DNA from: Bacteroidales bacterium
Lineage (GTDB): Bacteria; Bacteroidota; Bacteroidia; Bacteroidales; Muribaculaceae
Direction: 5' to 3'
DNA length: 64,000 bases
NCBI GenBank assembly: GCA_022009815.1
Contig: CP091725.1
Location: 2,232,001-2,296,000 of the forward strand
Below are positions 19,147 through 26,881 of this stretch, piece after piece (position 1 is the first letter of the stretch; each line of letters opens with the position of its first letter). The notes beneath the pieces are model-generated. The model did no database searches. It saw only the letters and a list, made by a program, of their open reading frames with translations, and was not told the origin of the DNA. A program made the translations under genes and the position numbers.

Positions 19147-19184
19147 TAAAAAGTCAAGCTTTTTGCGTAAAAAACCTGACTTTT
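19147..19184 (+). promoter_or_regulatory. long inverted repeat over the -33 region of the AbiE promoter
   Basis: AAAAGTCAAGCTTTTT, a short GCGT-type centre, then AAAAAACCTGACTTTT: 14 of 16 positions pair. It spans the TTG at 19163-19165. It could be the MATE gene terminator (U-rich 3' arm) or an operator for the AbiEi antitoxin, whose family represses its own promoter through inverted repeats. Both readings are inference. Confidence 0.5.
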
Positions 19185-19194
19185 ATTAACTTTG
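19163..19194 (+). promoter_or_regulatory. promoter of the AbiE-type toxin-antitoxin operon
   Basis: TTG (19163-19165), 21-base spacer, TAACTTTG (19187-19194), 18 bases before the antitoxin ATG at 19213. Confidence 0.6.
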
Positions 19195-19325
19195 TATTTG
19201 AAACGGGAAACTATGGTAATAGCGAGGCGTATAAAGGAAAAACTGTCATCAACTCCTGCTGGAGTTGTGTTGACTATAAAAGACTTTGGTGTGGAGATGC
19301 GGCATCAGCCGGCACTTGCCAAAGC

Positions 19326-19331
19326 CTTAAG
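19326..19331. repeat. target-site duplication, left copy
   Basis: CTTAAG, identical to 20973-20978. Only one copy is needed to restore the antitoxin reading frame. Confidence 0.9.
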
Positions 19332-19345
19332 CTATAAAATCCCTT
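19332..19345 (+). repeat. IS left terminal inverted repeat
   Basis: CTATAAAATCCCTT, perfect complement of the right end at 20959-20972. Confidence 0.92.
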
Positions 19346-19366
19346 AAATTGGCGTAATATTATGGC

Positions 19367-19392
19367 ATCGGGGCGATTTTTTTCGCCTCGAT
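19367..19392 (+). promoter_or_regulatory. hairpin at the IS left end
   Basis: 10-bp stem with one G.U pair, 19367-19376 against 19383-19392, loop TTTTTT. It lies before the transposase promoter, where IS elements often carry a structure that blocks expression from outside transcripts; here it would also make the insertion polar on the toxin. Confidence 0.55.
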
Positions 19393-19414
19393 GCTTGATT
19401 TTCAGGCAAAAAGT

Positions 19415-19445
19415 TTGGCAGAATCAAAACAATGTTGTATCTTTG
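19415..19445 (+). promoter_or_regulatory. transposase promoter
   Basis: TTG (19415-19417), 20-base spacer, TATCTTTG (19438-19445). Immediately downstream is a perfect dyad TATTACG (19446-19452) / CGTAATA (19459-19465), a candidate operator or 5'-end hairpin before the ATG at 19475. Confidence 0.6.
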
Positions 19446-19474
19446 TATTACGTCTTAGCGTAATATAAAAGAGT

Positions 19475-20972
19475 ATGGCACATCCTGATTGGGCAGTAAA
19501 ATTCCGTCGCCCCGGAACTGAACTTCGTCGTGTAAACGATTCGCTCTACAAGTTGTATGAGTGTTCAAGCGTGTATGACAAGGAGAAAAAGCGCGCCCGC
19601 AAGATTACAGGCAAATATCTTGGCTCTATAACTGAGGATGGAGGCTTTAAGGAGTCGCGCAAGCGAATAATGGAACGTGAGATTGCGGAACTTAAAGGAG
19701 GGAAGTCGACTGTGATTGCTGAGCCAAAAATAGGAGAAGTAAAGGAATTCGGTCTCTCAGACTACATTCTGACGGAGCAGAGCGACTGTATTGACCGACT
19801 AAAGCAAGTGTTCCATGAGGATTGGTCACGGATTATTGCGTTGGTGTACTGCAGGTTGCGTTTTCAGTCGCCGATGCGTCGCGTTGCAGGAGACTTTGCC
19901 GATAGTTATCTGTCGCACAAGATTGGCAATAGGGGCTTGTCGGCCAATGCGCTATCGGGATTTCTTCGTGATTTGGGCACAAAGCGTGATAAAATAACTG
20001 AGTATATGCGCAGCTATATTGATCCTTTGGATAATATCATCTTTGACGGCACCGATCAGCTCTCGGCATCACGTTGCATGGATTATCCGCAACTGACAAA
20101 CAAAACGCGGCACGTTCGACACTGCGGTAAATATAATGTGGATTTTCAACTGCGCCAAGCATCTGCCCGTATATTATCGTTTGATGCCAGGCAGCATAAA
20201 GGATGTCAGCGCATTTAAGGTGTGCCTCGCCGATTCGGGCATACGCGATGGTGTTGCCATTATCGATAAAGGATTTCAATCGGCTTCAAACATAGCGCAA
20301 CTTGACAAATTGGGGATAAAGTTCACTATGGCGCTAAAGCGCTCTACCAAAGGTCTGGATTATAACATATTCGCCTCGCGGACCAACGACGGAGCTGATG
20401 GAGCATTCCTCTATCACAAAAAGCCGATATGGTGGAAGCGCTTTGAGATTGATGGTCATGAAGTGTTTCTCTACCTTGACGAGGCACACCGCAGCGATGA
20501 GTCGGAAGACTACATGCGACGCGTTTTCGACCCCGAAATGGAAGAGTACACAATGGACGGATACAAGGTGAAGTCACTGCAGTTCGGCACATTAGCTCTA
20601 ATGTCTACATCGGGGAAAGATGCCGAACATGTTTACCTCGACTATAAGACTCGTGGCGATGTAGAGCAGGCTATTGATGCATTTAAAAATGTCATCGAGG
20701 CCGACCATTCTTATATGCAAGACGAAAAATCGCTTGAGGCATGGACTTTCATCTGCATGATTGCATTGCAGTGGTACTACGACTTGAGCGAACGTCTCAA
20801 AAAAGCGGAACTAAGCAATCGTTATGCCCCGATGGACATGGTACGTAGCCTGAGCCGCGTGCGCACCGTCAGGGTTGAGCGTAAATGGATTCCGGCTGAG
20901 GTAATGAAGAAAGACCGGCAACTTGTCGAAGCCGCCGGCCTTGATATTACGCCCGAACAAGGGATTTTATAG
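19475..20972 (+). CDS. IS1634-like DDE transposase (frame break near 20130)
   Basis: About 500 residues when the two frames are joined. RNase-H-fold catalytic residues are visible: Asp in IIFDGTDQL, Asp in VAIIDKGFQSA, and Glu in TRGDVEQAIDAFKN, with the Y..R spacing of IS4-superfamily enzymes. The N-terminal part holds the DNA-binding region. The frame switches near 20125-20140 (GKYNV / MWIFNCAKHLPVYYRLMPG); no slippery heptamer is present, so this resembles the other frame errors in the window and not programmed frameshifting. The stop TAG (20970-20972) is formed by the last three bases of the right inverted repeat. Confidence 0.82.
20959..20972 (-). repeat. IS right terminal inverted repeat
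   Basis: AAGGGATTTTATAG, perfect complement of the left end. Confidence 0.92.
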
Positions 20973-20978
20973 CTTAAG
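20973..20978. repeat. target-site duplication, right copy
   Basis: CTTAAG, identical to 19326-19331. Confidence 0.9.
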
Positions 20979-21579
20979 TCGTCTTGTGCTCCAGGGAGAA
21001 CTGCAAAAGATAGCAAAGGGGAAATATTACGTGCCAAAAAAAACTGTATTCGGAACACTGAAACCTTCTGATTCAGAAATCGTAAAAGACTTTCTGGAAC
21101 AGAATGGGAAGATTGTAGGTTATATAACTGGAACTGCAGCATTTGCTTCAATGGGATTGACCACTCAGATAAGTTCTTCTATTCTTGTAGGCGTGAACAA
21201 ATATCGCAGACCAATAATCCGAAATGGAGTAAAGGTCTCTTTTCTTTTGCAGAGGAACACTATAACATCAGGCAACATTCCATTGCTTAGAATACTGGAT
21301 TCGCTGCGCCTTATAAGGGAAATTCCTGCCGCATCGCCAGATGAATGTTTAATGAATATCAGCAAAGCAATAGAAGTCTTGTCACGAAATGAAAAACAAG
21401 AACTTGCAGAATTGTCGTTGGAATATACTCCTTATGTAAGGGCATTGCTTGGAGCCATATATGAGAATCTGGGAATTGAAACGGATATTGTCAGCGGTTC
21501 GTTGAATGGAGTGACAAGCTACAAACTGCCAATCTCCGAAAAAGTATTACCGAATAAGAGAAATTGGAATATTATATGA
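20979..21579 (+). pseudogene. AbiEi/DUF6088-type antitoxin, 3' fragment
   Basis: The C-terminal 199 residues of the antitoxin: RLVLQGELQKIAKGKYYVP, FGTLKPSDSEIVKDFL, VGYITGTAAFASMGLTTQIS and the rest of the DUF6088 core, unbroken to the TGA at 21577-21579. The frame stays open leftward through the IS end to 20923, and a GTG at 20986 could restart translation, giving a protein that lacks the first helices of the winged helix. The last four bases overlap the toxin start (ATGA at 21576-21579). In characterised AbiEi proteins the N-terminal part represses transcription and the C-terminal domain neutralises the toxin, so this remnant might still act; that is inference from a related family. Confidence 0.82.
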
Positions 21580-22553
21580 GATTGCATAAGAACTGGGCTT
21601 TGTTCTCTGACGCGTTGCAGGCTGCGTCGCAGCCGGTGGAAGATGGAGGACTTGGCATAAAGAGTATCTTTATAGAGAAGGACTATTGGATTTGTCGATC
21701 TTTGTCGTTGATGGCAGAAAGCGACAAGGACAACCGTATTATATTTAAAGGGGGAACCAGCCTTGCAAAGGCGTATGGTGTCGGTAGTAGATTCTCTGAG
21801 GATATTGACATTGCCATATCTGAAGCGTGGACGCTCAGTGGTAACCAGCTGAAGATGCTAATCAGAAAAACGGCGAAAAATATGACTGATGGATTGCAGG
21901 AAATAGACATGCCGGGATTTACAAGTAAAGGTTCTCGTTATTATAGGGCATACTATTCCTATCCACGGTCGATAGAAACATTGCAGGTTGGTGCTGTCAA
22001 GGCAGGTCAATTGCTTGTCGAAATCAATTCTTTTGCCAACCCGTATCCGTTTCAGAAATGCCGGGTGCAAAGTTTTCTGACGGAGTTCTTGCATAAAACA
22101 GGCAATGAAAGGTTGATAGAAGAATATGAAATGCATCCATTTGATGTGAATGTCCTTGACAAACGTAGGACGTTGACGGAAAAAATGGTGTCGTTGCTTC
22201 GTTGCTCTTTGGCTGACAACTATATTTCTGAACTAACAGCCAAGATTCGTCATTTCTATGATTTGCATTTCCTCTTGAATGATGAGGAAATCAGAATTTA
22301 TTTGGAGAATGATGTTTTCAAGCGTGATTTTGCCAGTTTGTTTGCTCAAGACCAGCAAAGGTTTGACAAGCCAGATGGTTGGCGCGATAAGAATGTGATG
22401 GATTCTCCAATCGTAAAAAACTTGCATTCTGTTTGGTCTGCATTGGGCAGTGTTTATTCAAAAGAACTGCCAGACCTTGCATATAAAGACATACCGACGG
22501 TCGGGAGTATAGAGAACAGTATGAGTCAACTGCTCTCATATTTGCTTAGGTGA
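21576..22553 (+). CDS. abiEii: AbiEii-type nucleotidyltransferase toxin
   Basis: 325 residues, intact. AbiEii/AbiGii toxins are nucleotidyltransferases that block growth, in abortive phage infection among other settings, by modifying tRNA or a similar target. Motifs: GGTS at residues 59-62 and the DxD pair D76/D78 in RFSEDIDIAI, then LTEKMVSLLR and RHFYDLHFLL, which match the third and fourth motifs of the family. All catalytic residues appear present. The ATG at 21576 overlaps the antitoxin stop. The IS upstream breaks the antitoxin and probably reduces transcription of this gene. Confidence 0.9.
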   Translation: MRLHKNWALFSDALQAASQPVEDGGLGIKSIFIEKDYWICRSLSLMAESDKDNRIIFKGGTSLAKAYGVGSRFSEDIDIAISEAWTLSGNQLKMLIRKTAKNMTDGLQEIDMPGFTSKGSRYYRAYYSYPRSIETLQVGAVKAGQLLVEINSFANPYPFQKCRVQSFLTEFLHKTGNERLIEEYEMHPFDVNVLDKRRTLTEKMVSLLRCSLADNYISELTAKIRHFYDLHFLLNDEEIRIYLENDVFKRDFASLFAQDQQRFDKPDGWRDKNVMDSPIVKNLHSVWSALGSVYSKELPDLAYKDIPTVGSIENSMSQLLSYLLR

Positions 22554-22556
22554 ATA

Positions 22557-22584
22557 AAAAGGCAGGAACGAACTCCTGCCTTTT
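22557..22584. terminator. bidirectional terminator between toxin and barrel gene
   Basis: Perfect 11-bp stem AAAAGGCAGGA (22557-22567) / TCCTGCCTTTT (22574-22584) between two convergent genes. Confidence 0.8.
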
Positions 22585-22592
22585 GTCGTGTG

Positions 22593-23801
22593 TCAGTTGA
22601 TTCGGAGAGCCCTTATGAATCCGCTGTATGTCAGGTTGATTCCAAAGTGCACGCCTTTTATTGCCGGACTGAGCGATCCGTAGTTGTAGCAGATTACATA
22701 TGGTGTCAGGCGGACCGACGATGTGTATTGCTCGCGACGTCCCGACAAGAATGACGACTTGTCGCTTACTGTGGTGTGGAAACGCCAGTCGAAGTCGATG
22801 CCAGCCATGAAATTGAAGCTGTGGAAAGACTCTTTCTGCGATTCGGTGACAAGTTTCCAAACCGTTTCCCCATTCTCCTCAAACTCCTTGAATTCGCCGC
22901 TGTTCCAAGCGTAGTTGGTCCATCCGCCGCCGATATGCGGTGTTATGGCAAAACGTTTGACGTCGATGACGCGATAGCCTAACGAGACGCTCCCCGACAG
23001 CAGTTTCGTGTATTTGTTCAGCGATTGATAGCGGTTGCCTTCGGCGGTCGTTTTGTTGAACGGGTTGAAATTGTAGTCTGTGAAATTGTGTATGTCTGGC
23101 TGCCCGTATGAAATGTCGGCTTTAAGAATCAGATTCTTGTATCCGCCGGAGAGTCCGATGTTGAACAACCATGCGTAGTTGAACAGGTCGGAAATGCCGC
23201 CTGTCGGAATCAGGCATCCGGTGCCTACAAACCAACCGGCTTGCCAGTCGCCCGGTTTTACTTCAGGCACGCTGGGCAGCAGTTGTTCCTCCAGCTGTTT
23301 GCGGGTCATGTATTCGTACTGCTGAAGCCGCTGGTCGTTGCTGCCGTTGACCGTCGCTCTCGCCAAATCGGATGTCTGTTCATTGTATATTCGTTGATAG
23401 TATGCTACTCTGTTGTCGGCCTCAATGCCGGTCATTCCCGAATTAAGGTCGGCTTGAAGCCTGCGGCGTACAATCTCGAGCATGTCAAACTGCAGCTGGT
23501 GATAGCGCAGCATCTGGTCGGTGCGGTAGGCGGAGTCGGCATAAGACGCATTGCAGTCCATCAGCGCAACCGCCGAAGTGGCAAAGCGCACGTCGGAGTT
23601 GAACCGTGTCTTTCCCTCGTGCTCAATGTCGGTGACCGTTTTCAGAAAACCTTTGAAATAAGAAGTTGTCGACTTTATAGCAGGGTTGCCTTTAAAGTCG
23701 CTCCATTTCAGTGGGCCTTCGTCCCATTGCCGTGTCGACGGCGATGCGAATGCGGCAAGTGCGGCAACACTTGCCACCAATATTGACACAAACCGTTTCA
23801 T
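22593..23801 (-). CDS. secreted protein with predicted outer-membrane barrel, unknown function
   Basis: 402 residues from the ATG at 23801, four bases after the upstream carbamoyltransferase stop. A signal peptide (MKRFVSILVASVAALAAFAS) is followed by a domain with WDEGPLKWSDFKG and conserved Tyr/Asn/Gln-rich helices (about 30-200), then a C-terminal half of alternating beta strands (LFNIGLSGGYKNLILKADISYG, VSLGYRVIDVKRFAITPHIGGG). The beginning resembles Bacteroidota proteins annotated DUF922-like or hypothetical; I do not recognise it firmly. Cotranscribed with the arginine-pathway enzyme, perhaps by chance. Confidence 0.6.
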   Translation of the reverse strand: MKRFVSILVASVAALAAFASPSTRQWDEGPLKWSDFKGNPAIKSTTSYFKGFLKTVTDIEHEGKTRFNSDVRFATSAVALMDCNASYADSAYRTDQMLRYHQLQFDMLEIVRRRLQADLNSGMTGIEADNRVAYYQRIYNEQTSDLARATVNGSNDQRLQQYEYMTRKQLEEQLLPSVPEVKPGDWQAGWFVGTGCLIPTGGISDLFNYAWLFNIGLSGGYKNLILKADISYGQPDIHNFTDYNFNPFNKTTAEGNRYQSLNKYTKLLSGSVSLGYRVIDVKRFAITPHIGGGWTNYAWNSGEFKEFEENGETVWKLVTESQKESFHSFNFMAGIDFDWRFHTTVSDKSSFLSGRREQYTSSVRLTPYVICYNYGSLSPAIKGVHFGINLTYSGFIRALRIN

Positions 23802-23805
23802 TGCC

Positions 23806-24758
23806 TTATAGTGATTCAAGAATGCGTTTCAAGACCACGGTGGCTGAAATCTCGCGGTTTGCAGCCTCTGGGATGACAATTGACTGAGGACTTTCAATTA
23901 CGTCGTCGCTCACAATCATGTTGCGTCTCACCGGCAGACAATGCATGAAATAGGCATTGTTTGTCAGCGCCATTTTTTCTGTGGTGACAGTCCATGAGCG
24001 GTCGGTGCTCAGCACTTTCCGTAGTTGGGGTCGGCAAATGCCGCCCAGTTTTTAGCATATACGAAGTCAGCGTCGCGGAGAGCCTCGTCCTGGTCGTAGA
24101 TTATAGGCACTCCGGCGGTGAATTCCTCCGACAGTTCGTAGCCGTGGGGATGGGTGATAACAAAGTCGTAGTCGGCGGCGCGCATCCATTCGGCAAAAGA
24201 ATTGGGTACGGCCTGTGGAAGCGCTTTTGGATGCGGAGCCCATGTGAGCACCACTTTCGGGCGTTCCTTCTTTTTGTATTCCTCGATTGTGATAAGGTCG
24301 GCAAAACTTTGCAGCGGATGGCGTGTCGCCGCTTCCATGCTGAACACCGGTCTGCCGGAGTATTTGATGAATTGGTTCAGAATCTTTTCCGAATAATCGT
24401 CGTCCTTGCTCTGAAATTGTGCGAACGACCGCACGCCGATGACGTCGCAGTAGCATCCCATCACCGGAACTGCCTCGAGAAGGTGTTCGGGCTTGTCGCC
24501 GTCCATAATCACGCCACGCTCTGTTTCAAGTTTCCATGCTCCTTGGTTCACGTCGAGAACGATTACGTTCATGCCGAGGTTCATGGCTGCCTTCTGAGTG
24601 CTGAGTCGTGTGCGCAGCGATGAGTTGAAAAAAATCATCAGCAAAGTTTTGTTCTCTCCAAGGTGTTTGTACCCGAAGCGGTTGGCTTTCACTTCCAATG
24701 CTTCTTTTACTGCGGCTTTCAAGTCGCCGATATCGTTTACGTTGGTGAAATTTCTCAT
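23806..24758 (-). CDS. argF': N-succinylornithine carbamoyltransferase (frame break near 24017)
   Basis: Transfers carbamoyl to N-succinyl-L-ornithine, the Bacteroidetes variant step of arginine synthesis. About 317 residues with one G restored (NYGK/VLSTDRSWTV). Motifs: FFNSSLRTRLSTQKA for carbamoyl phosphate, METERG-like KLETERGVIMDGDKPEHLLE, and HCLPVRRNM near the C-terminus. The Pro in DGDKPEHL is the residue that, in the Bacteroides fragilis enzyme, favours succinyl- over acetylornithine, where acetyl-specific enzymes have Glu. Start is the ATG of MRNFTNVNDIG; 13 extra upstream codons are open but not conserved. Confidence 0.92.
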
Positions 24759-25033
24759 ATTCCTAAAATTAAATCTTTTTCGGGGATGAAGATACAAATA
24801 AAATCCACACGCACCGTGTTTTTAAAACATAAAATAGTATAACGTTTGCTTTACTCCCGTTATGGAGGTCATACCGGGCGAATATTCCGCCCATTTTGCT
24901 TTTTTAACAAAGTGGGCATTGATGTCACAAATTTAGCGAAAAACCAGCACGCTCGGCGCTGACGTGAAGAAAAATTCGTAAATTTGGCGAGCGATAAAAA
25001 ATTTTGTATCAAAATCCTAACTAAACCTAAAAA

Positions 25034-26779
25034 ATGAATTTTTCCTCATTATTGAAGCGCAGTGCTTTAGCTGCCGTTTTGCTGGCGATAGCGGCATTGC
25101 CGATGTCGTCGGGCGTGAAGAGAGAAGTGAGATCCGTGTGGATGGCAACAGTGTGGGCTCTCGACTGGCCAAGCAGCACCAGCTCAACCACAGCGCAAAA
25201 AAACGAGATGGTCAAGTATCTCGACGTTTTGCAAAAAAACAATTTCAACGCCGTCTATTTCCAGGTGCGCACAATGAGTGACGCATTCTATAAATCAAGC
25301 TACGAGCCATGGTCGAGCTACCTTACGGGAACTCGCGGCAAGGATCCGGGATGGGATCCGTTGGCGTTTGTGGTTGAGGAATGCCATAAGAGGGGAATGG
25401 AGTGCCATGCGTGGGTCAATCCGTATCGATTCTCTACAGGAAGCAATTGGTCGACAGCGCAGGACCAGGCTTTGAAGTCTGCGGGTATGCTGTTGGCATA
25501 CACCAAAAGTGATGGTAAGACAACCACGATTCTTAATCCTGGATTGGAGTCGGTGCGTAAGCGTATCGTTGACGTGTGCAAGGAAATCATCAGCAACTAT
25601 GATGTTGACGGACTTGTGTTTGACGATTATTTTTATCCAGAAGGCATACCTGTGACCAGCAGCGCCGGCGATTACGATCTGTGGCAAAAATCAGGCGCGT
25701 CGATGACGTTTGGCGACTGGCGTAGAAACAACGTAAACCAGATGGTTGCCGATGTCTACAAAATGGTGCAGCAGCAAAAGCCGTATGTGCGTTTCGGCAT
25801 AAGCCCTGCCGGCGCGGCGTGCACATCAGCCGCTGTTGCGGCAAAACACGGCATCGACCGTTGCCCTGTGGCAAGCGACTGGCAATATGATGGAATTTTC
25901 TCTGATCCTGTGGCATGGCTTGAGGCTGGAACCATAGACTACATCTCTCCGCAGCTGTATTGGAAAACCAACCACAAGACCAATCCGTTCGGACCGATGA
26001 CAAAGTGGTGGTCGTATGTGGCAAAGCATTTTGGACGCCATCATTACGCAAGCCATTCAATTTCGTTCTTGAACTCGTCAAACACAACCAGCGATTGGGA
26101 AGAAATTGGAAAGCAGGTGCAGTTCTCCCGCGACTATACGGAAAACGAGGCTCCGGGAGCGGTGTTTTATTCAGCGGCTTATGTAACAGGCAAGAAGCAA
26201 TCCGGTTTTGGCGAATGGCTGCAGGTGAACAAGTTCCAGAACAAAGCGCTTACGCCTGCAATTGATTGGAAGAAATCCGATTTGGAGAAGGTGCAGGTGT
26301 CGGCGCTCAACAAGCGTGCCACGGTGCTGTCGTGGGCAGGAGTGGACAATGTGCGCTATTCGGTGTATGCAGTGCCGGAGTCTGTGAATGTGGAAACTTT
26401 GGATTCAAACATCCCTGCGGAATATCTGCTCGGAGTGAGTTATAAAACCACATATACAATGCCTGACGACAAGAAGTCGGGATATAATTATGCAGTCTGT
26501 GTGCTCGACCGTTATGGCAATGAGTATGAGCCGGTTTATTATGGACAGTCGGGCGTTGAGTGCATTGGCGGAAACAGCGGTTTGACAGCTGATTATGCCG
26601 ATGGTGAGTTGCGTTTAAGCGCAGTGGCCGACGAGGTGTTTGTGTATAATGAGGCGGGCGCCCTTGTTGCAAATTCTCGCAATTGCAACCGTTTGGCGTT
26701 GTCGGTTCAGGCTGGCATGTATATTGTCAGAATGATTGGCAACGGCGGGGTGTCGACTGAGAAGATTATCGTGAAGTAG
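25034..26779 (+). CDS. GHL10-family glycosidase-like secreted protein
   Basis: 581 residues with an N-terminal signal peptide (cleavage near SSGV). Residues 30-370 form a (beta/alpha)8-type domain of the PF02638/GHL10 family: REVRSVWMATVWALDWPS, FNAVYFQVRTMSDAFYKS, ECHAWVNPYR, DGLVFDDYFYPEG and the conserved YISPQLYW. Asp/Glu residues in these blocks are the likely catalytic acids. The C-terminus (about 510-581) holds a short beta domain ending GMYIVRMIGNGGVSTEKIIVK, resembling a type A sorting domain of the type IX secretion system. Substrate is a glycan or peptidoglycan fragment; unknown. Confidence 0.82.
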   Translation: MNFSSLLKRSALAAVLLAIAALPMSSGVKREVRSVWMATVWALDWPSSTSSTTAQKNEMVKYLDVLQKNNFNAVYFQVRTMSDAFYKSSYEPWSSYLTGTRGKDPGWDPLAFVVEECHKRGMECHAWVNPYRFSTGSNWSTAQDQALKSAGMLLAYTKSDGKTTTILNPGLESVRKRIVDVCKEIISNYDVDGLVFDDYFYPEGIPVTSSAGDYDLWQKSGASMTFGDWRRNNVNQMVADVYKMVQQQKPYVRFGISPAGAACTSAAVAAKHGIDRCPVASDWQYDGIFSDPVAWLEAGTIDYISPQLYWKTNHKTNPFGPMTKWWSYVAKHFGRHHYASHSISFLNSSNTTSDWEEIGKQVQFSRDYTENEAPGAVFYSAAYVTGKKQSGFGEWLQVNKFQNKALTPAIDWKKSDLEKVQVSALNKRATVLSWAGVDNVRYSVYAVPESVNVETLDSNIPAEYLLGVSYKTTYTMPDDKKSGYNYAVCVLDRYGNEYEPVYYGQSGVECIGGNSGLTADYADGELRLSAVADEVFVYNEAGALVANSRNCNRLALSVQAGMYIVRMIGNGGVSTEKIIVK

Positions 26780-26832
26780 GGTAGTCTGAAAATAAATTAC
26801 GATATGGCAGTTTTGGATTTTTTTATCCGGAA

Positions 26833-26863
26833 TTGCCATATTTTTATAGATGCATTACCTTTG
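26833..26863 (+). promoter_or_regulatory. promoter of the Ntn-hydrolase operon
   Basis: TTG (26833-26835), 20-base spacer, TACCTTTG (26856-26863); ATG at 26882. Confidence 0.65.
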
Positions 26864-26881
26864 TAGAATAAAAATCTACAG

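Larger units (their letters stand above)
19213..19348 (+). pseudogene. AbiEi/DUF6088-type antitoxin, 5' fragment cut off by an IS element
   Basis: ATG at 19213 opens MVIARRIKEKLSSTPAGVVL and continues TIKDFGVEMRHQPALAKAL, the N-terminal winged-helix start of DUF6088-type type IV antitoxins. Native sequence ends at 19331 inside the AGT Ser codon; four codons of IS sequence then lead to a TAA at 19346-19348. Deleting 19332-20978 (IS plus one copy of the target repeat) joins ALAKALS directly to RLVLQGELQKIAKGKYY in one frame and gives a normal 239-residue antitoxin. The fragment keeps the promoter and the start of the DNA-binding domain only. Confidence 0.85.
19332..20972 (+). mobile_element. 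IS1634-like insertion sequence, 1641 bp, inside the antitoxin gene
   Basis: Terminal inverted repeats CTATAAAATCCCTT (19332-19345) and its complement AAGGGATTTTATAG (20959-20972) match at all 14 positions. Both ends are flanked by CTTAAG (19326-19331 and 20973-20978), a 6-bp target duplication that is itself palindromic. It encodes one DDE transposase. Exact direct repeats and perfect ends suggest a recent insertion. Family name rests on transposase motifs and size, so it is tentative. Confidence 0.9.

Noticed and set aside
20120..20145. Programmed frameshifting in the IS transposase
   Set aside because: No A-rich or other slippery heptamer and no downstream pseudoknot is visible at the switch; it resembles the indels seen in unrelated genes.
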